From the NCBI GenBank assembly GCA_900768705.1, contig CAAGEB010000047.1, positions 1 to 6,988 of the forward strand: a DNA stretch of 6,988 bases. Direction: 5' to 3'. The position numbers and the translations under genes were made by a program. The stretch is from Oscillospiraceae bacterium (GTDB lineage Bacteria > Bacillota > Clostridia > Oscillospirales > Ruminococcaceae). Below are positions 4,224-6,988 of this stretch, one piece after another. Position 1 is the first letter of the stretch, and every line of letters starts with the position of its first letter. A model generated the notes under the pieces. That model saw only the letters and a list, made by a program, of their open reading frames with translations. It did no database searches and was not told where the DNA came from.

Positions 4224-6851
4224 ATGACAATTGGGGAAATGCGTGATCTGATGCGGCAGAAAGTAGTACCTGAAAGCGTACTGCCGCAGAATATTTCCGA
4301 ACTTCTGATTGACGACGAAAAGGAGCTTCCCGAGCTGGACGCTTTCACCTTTCTCAATCGCCTGAGAGCCTTGGGAATAAGTTCCGCAGATTTTGCATAT
4401 TTGCTGGAGGGCTGCGGTGCTCCGTCGGAGGTCGTTGAAAAAATCAAGCAAAATCCCGCAATGAACCTGCAGGGTCTTATTCTCACTCTGGAAAGCTCCG
4501 GTCTTACGCCGAAAAAATACACCGAAATACTGTACACAGCCCGTCAGATATGGGAAAGAACCCTCACTGTCCGTCTGGATAAAACCAGTCGGATAACCGA
4601 GGAAACAATTGAACCTGAAACCGAAGAAACTCCCGAACCGTCCTTTACCGAAATTTTCGATAAAGTTTCGGAGGAGATGCAGTCAAATAAATCCAACGCA
4701 CCCCTGACCCTGTTCGGGGAGAAGGTTACAGAGAATAATCGAGTTACGGATAACTCCATTTTCCTCACGGAAATGCCGGAAAACAAAGCCGCCAACGACG
4801 ATTTGATCGGTATTACGGAGGATTTTACGGAGAATAATCAGTATTCCGAGGATATTATCGCTGATGAAATCACGGAAATCGGCGGCAGTGATTATCCGGA
4901 GAAATCTCGGGAAGCTGAGCATACAGATGACAATGTTGTTTCTGCGGCTGCTGAGCAATCGGAAAGCGAGGAGGAGTATAATTTTTCGGATACCTTTGCC
5001 GCCGATTTTGACAAGATAAAACAGCAGACAAAAATTTCCGATGAACAGCCTGCGGAGCTTTCCGAGGAACTGACGGAAACCCTTCAGCGAATCGATGATA
5101 ATTCAGATGCAGGCATTTCCGATACGGAAGCGGATGAAGCCGAGAAACCGGACAGTACGGAAGAAACGGAAATCACAGCCGATACCACCGATGAGGAAAC
5201 TGATGAAGCTTCCGATAACGCCGAACAGACAAACGAGGAAGATCATCGCTACGGAAAGCCCTATAACGGAGATACCACATCCATTTTCAAGATTGACACG
5301 GAGCTTCTCAAGCAGGATATATCAAAGCTTTCCGATGAGGAGGGCGTTTCCGAACCCCATACCGATACGGAAAGCGACTCGGAGAAATCTCCGTATTATA
5401 AGGAAGCGTTAACGGCAGGTGCGGTAGGTGCTGCGGTTTTACTTACGGCAGGCACTGTTATCGGAATATTTGGAGGCAAAGCAAAGGGAGAAAGCCTTTC
5501 CTTTGCCGAAAACGGGACTGCAATTTTCGGAGAAATATACAGGTCTTACACTGCGGGGGTAATGGGCGGAGATTCTGCTCAGAAATATTCCGACAATATG
5601 GAAATATTCGGAGATTTGCTGATAACCGAGCCATTCGGCGGCAGCGTTTCCCGAGACGGATTTGTGTACACCCTGACTGCGGAAAAAATTTCTGCCGACG
5701 GATTCAGCGAAAATGAAATTTCCCGAAGCGCAGATATTCTCCCGCCGGATAACACCGCCTTTATCGCTTTTTACAATTTGGACGGGGGGCTTGCAGCTGC
5801 ATTTACCGGAGGCGTGGGAGACGAATGCGGATATATGCTGATTAAAAACGGAACCGTGACCTACACCGTTCGTCAGGACGGAATGCTTACCGACTTTGAC
5901 TGCGACAGCAGCACAATAACCATAGGATCGGTGTACACCCCGCACTTCTATCGTTCATTTACCGTTCAGGACACGGATGTTTATCTGCCTAAGCTGGGCA
6001 AAAACGAAAAAACCGTTATTCCTCCCCAAAGCATTCTTCTGAGCGGAACAACAGGCTGTTCCTATGCCGTCAGCGGTAAATATTCCATGGAAAACGGAAA
6101 TACCGTCAGCTCATTTGCGGCATTGGGAAATCCCGTTTATGCGGGAACAGACGGCTTTGCCTTTGTTGAATCCGCAGGCGAAAGAAAAGGACTGCTTGTT
6201 CAGACGGGAGAAAACAACAAAATTTCCGGTGCGGAAACCGGGTATTTTACCAATGCGGTCTTTTCGGGAAAGATCTGGGCAACGGTTGAGGATAACGCAG
6301 TCTGCCTGAGGGATAAGGACTTCAAACTGCTGACAATAGTTGAAAATCTTCCTGCCGCTCCGGAGTTTTTGAATTTTTCCGCAAACACCCTTCTTATTTC
6401 CGGAAAGGACGGATTTATTGCGGCATTTAATTGTACAGACCCTAAAGCTCCCGCCGTTCCCGCACTCACTGCGGCAAAAGGATTTATAAACGGTGATAAA
6501 GCCTTGATTTACAGCACCGAAAACGGAATCAGCCTGCGGATTATGGGTATCGAAAACGAAAAGGCAATTCAACAAGCCGTTTATTCCAAGACCTTCACAG
6601 CGGAAGCGGACAATTCGGAAAATCCGATAAGCGTGGGAGCGGTACTGTTCGACGGCGACCGCTGCGGAGCAGCTTACAGTTATTATGACGGAGTTTCCAA
6701 AGTATCGGAATATACATTCTTCGGGCAGGATGAAAGCCGCAACGCAGTATCTACACTTTTTGACGACAAGACAGGATTTACCGCTGCCTTTTCATCGGAG
6801 GGAAAAATATATGCAATCTGCGCAGAAGGCGTTAAACTTATTGCAGAATAG
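4224..6851 (+). CDS. Large single-pass membrane protein with acidic linker and beta-rich C-terminal domain; possible sigma-factor partner
   Basis: An 875-residue protein of unrecognised family. ATG 4224 has AAGGAG (4212-4217) at 6-nt spacing. Residues 1-115 look helical and compact, with two similar segments (around LNRLRALGIS, Gly 51, and LILTLESSGLT, Gly 93). Residues about 120-390 are very rich in Glu, Asp, Thr and Ser, and are probably disordered. Residues about 395-418 (from ALTAGAVGAAVLL) form the only strong membrane segment, followed by KAK. There is no N-terminal signal peptide, so the N-terminal half is predicted cytoplasmic and residues 419-875 extracytoplasmic. The C-terminal half has many short beta-like, Gly- and aromatic-rich segments; the IPPQSILL block at 599 and the VYAGTDGFAFV block vaguely recall a bacterial secreted beta-propeller domain (Pfam PF09826), but this is from memory and weak. 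Its place after an ECF-like gene suggests an anti-sigma or sensor role, though no zinc-finger anti-sigma motif is seen. Confidence 0.75.
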   Translation: MTIGEMRDLMRQKVVPESVLPQNISELLIDDEKELPELDAFTFLNRLRALGISSADFAYLLEGCGAPSEVVEKIKQNPAMNLQGLILTLESSGLTPKKYTEILYTARQIWERTLTVRLDKTSRITEETIEPETEETPEPSFTEIFDKVSEEMQSNKSNAPLTLFGEKVTENNRVTDNSIFLTEMPENKAANDDLIGITEDFTENNQYSEDIIADEITEIGGSDYPEKSREAEHTDDNVVSAAAEQSESEEEYNFSDTFAADFDKIKQQTKISDEQPAELSEELTETLQRIDDNSDAGISDTEADEAEKPDSTEETEITADTTDEETDEASDNAEQTNEEDHRYGKPYNGDTTSIFKIDTELLKQDISKLSDEEGVSEPHTDTESDSEKSPYYKEALTAGAVGAAVLLTAGTVIGIFGGKAKGESLSFAENGTAIFGEIYRSYTAGVMGGDSAQKYSDNMEIFGDLLITEPFGGSVSRDGFVYTLTAEKISADGFSENEISRSADILPPDNTAFIAFYNLDGGLAAAFTGGVGDECGYMLIKNGTVTYTVRQDGMLTDFDCDSSTITIGSVYTPHFYRSFTVQDTDVYLPKLGKNEKTVIPPQSILLSGTTGCSYAVSGKYSMENGNTVSSFAALGNPVYAGTDGFAFVESAGERKGLLVQTGENNKISGAETGYFTNAVFSGKIWATVEDNAVCLRDKDFKLLTIVENLPAAPEFLNFSANTLLISGKDGFIAAFNCTDPKAPAVPALTAAKGFINGDKALIYSTENGISLRIMGIENEKAIQQAVYSKTFTAEADNSENPISVGAVLFDGDRCGAAYSYYDGVSKVSEYTFFGQDESRNAVSTLFDDKTGFTAAFSSEGKIYAICAEGVKLIAE

Positions 6852-6871
6852 TCAAAAAGCCCGATTAGCTT

Positions 6872-6988
6872 AAGGCAACACCGCACAAAGAACGCCTTAC
6901 GGCTTTGTCGCCTGTTGCTCTCTGTTGTGCGACATCGTGTCGCACTTTTGGAGCAACTGCGCAAACATCGTGTTTGCGCCTGTTGCTC
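6872..6988 (+). repeat. Repeat copy 2, longer form with nested hairpins, cut by the window edge
   Basis: It begins AAGGCAACACCGCA 20 bases after the stop of the large gene, and its first 55 bases match copy 1 in inverse orientation. The internal stem reads GCC-TTAC-GGC (6894-6896 with 6901-6903), one base pair swapped relative to copy 1. After 6926 it differs from copy 1 and holds two perfect hairpins: an 8-bp stem (6927-6934 with 6938-6945) and a 9-bp stem (6959-6967 with 6971-6979), both with a TCG loop. GTTGCTC at 6914-6920 and 6982-6988 flank a complementary GAGCAAC at 6951-6957. The far end is not in the window. It could also help define the 3' end of the large gene's transcript. Confidence 0.75.

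Noticed and set aside
6872..6988. CRISPR array at the right edge
   Set aside because: The repeated pieces are short palindrome tips and alternating complementary arms, not direct repeats of 23 or more bases with unique spacers, and no cas gene is near.

Overview
The window holds four genes, all on the + strand, from what looks like a Gram-positive, low-to-moderate-GC Firmicute. A Ruminococcus-like clostridium is the best guess, based on strong AAGGAG-type ribosome sites, textbook TTGACA/TATAAT promoters, the protein styles and the short repeat family described below. That placement is inference; no ribosomal RNA or unique marker is present.

Layout. Positions 1-241 are non-coding, with a two-tier hairpin at the very start and an A/T-rich tract. 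A consensus promoter at 242-270 drives metY (354-1634), an O-acetylhomoserine sulfhydrylase of methionine/homocysteine synthesis. The gap 1635-1865 holds a strong hairpin whose T-tract lies on the minus strand, then three small GC-rich hairpins, then a second consensus promoter (1794-1822) for aspS (1866-3653), aspartyl-tRNA synthetase. One base after the aspS stop begins a small, divergent ECF-type sigma-70-like gene (3655-4128). After a 68-bp repeat comes a large gene (4224-6851). It encodes an 875-residue protein with a small helical N-terminal domain, a long acidic low-complexity linker, one membrane segment near residues 395-418 and a beta-rich C-terminal half that may be propeller-like. 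The window ends inside a second copy of the repeat (6872 to the edge), in opposite orientation to the first.

How the genes may work together. metY and aspS are housekeeping genes, each with its own promoter. The sigma-like gene has no visible promoter and seems to be read with aspS, perhaps by translational coupling. The sigma-like gene followed by a single-pass membrane protein with cytoplasmic N-terminal and probable outer C-terminal parts has the layout of an ECF sigma/anti-sigma (sensor) pair. No known anti-sigma domain is recognisable, so this is a hypothesis, but it is the most interesting candidate system here. The two inverted repeat copies bracket the large gene, and their shared hairpin shows one compensatory base-pair swap, which suggests that the folded form matters.
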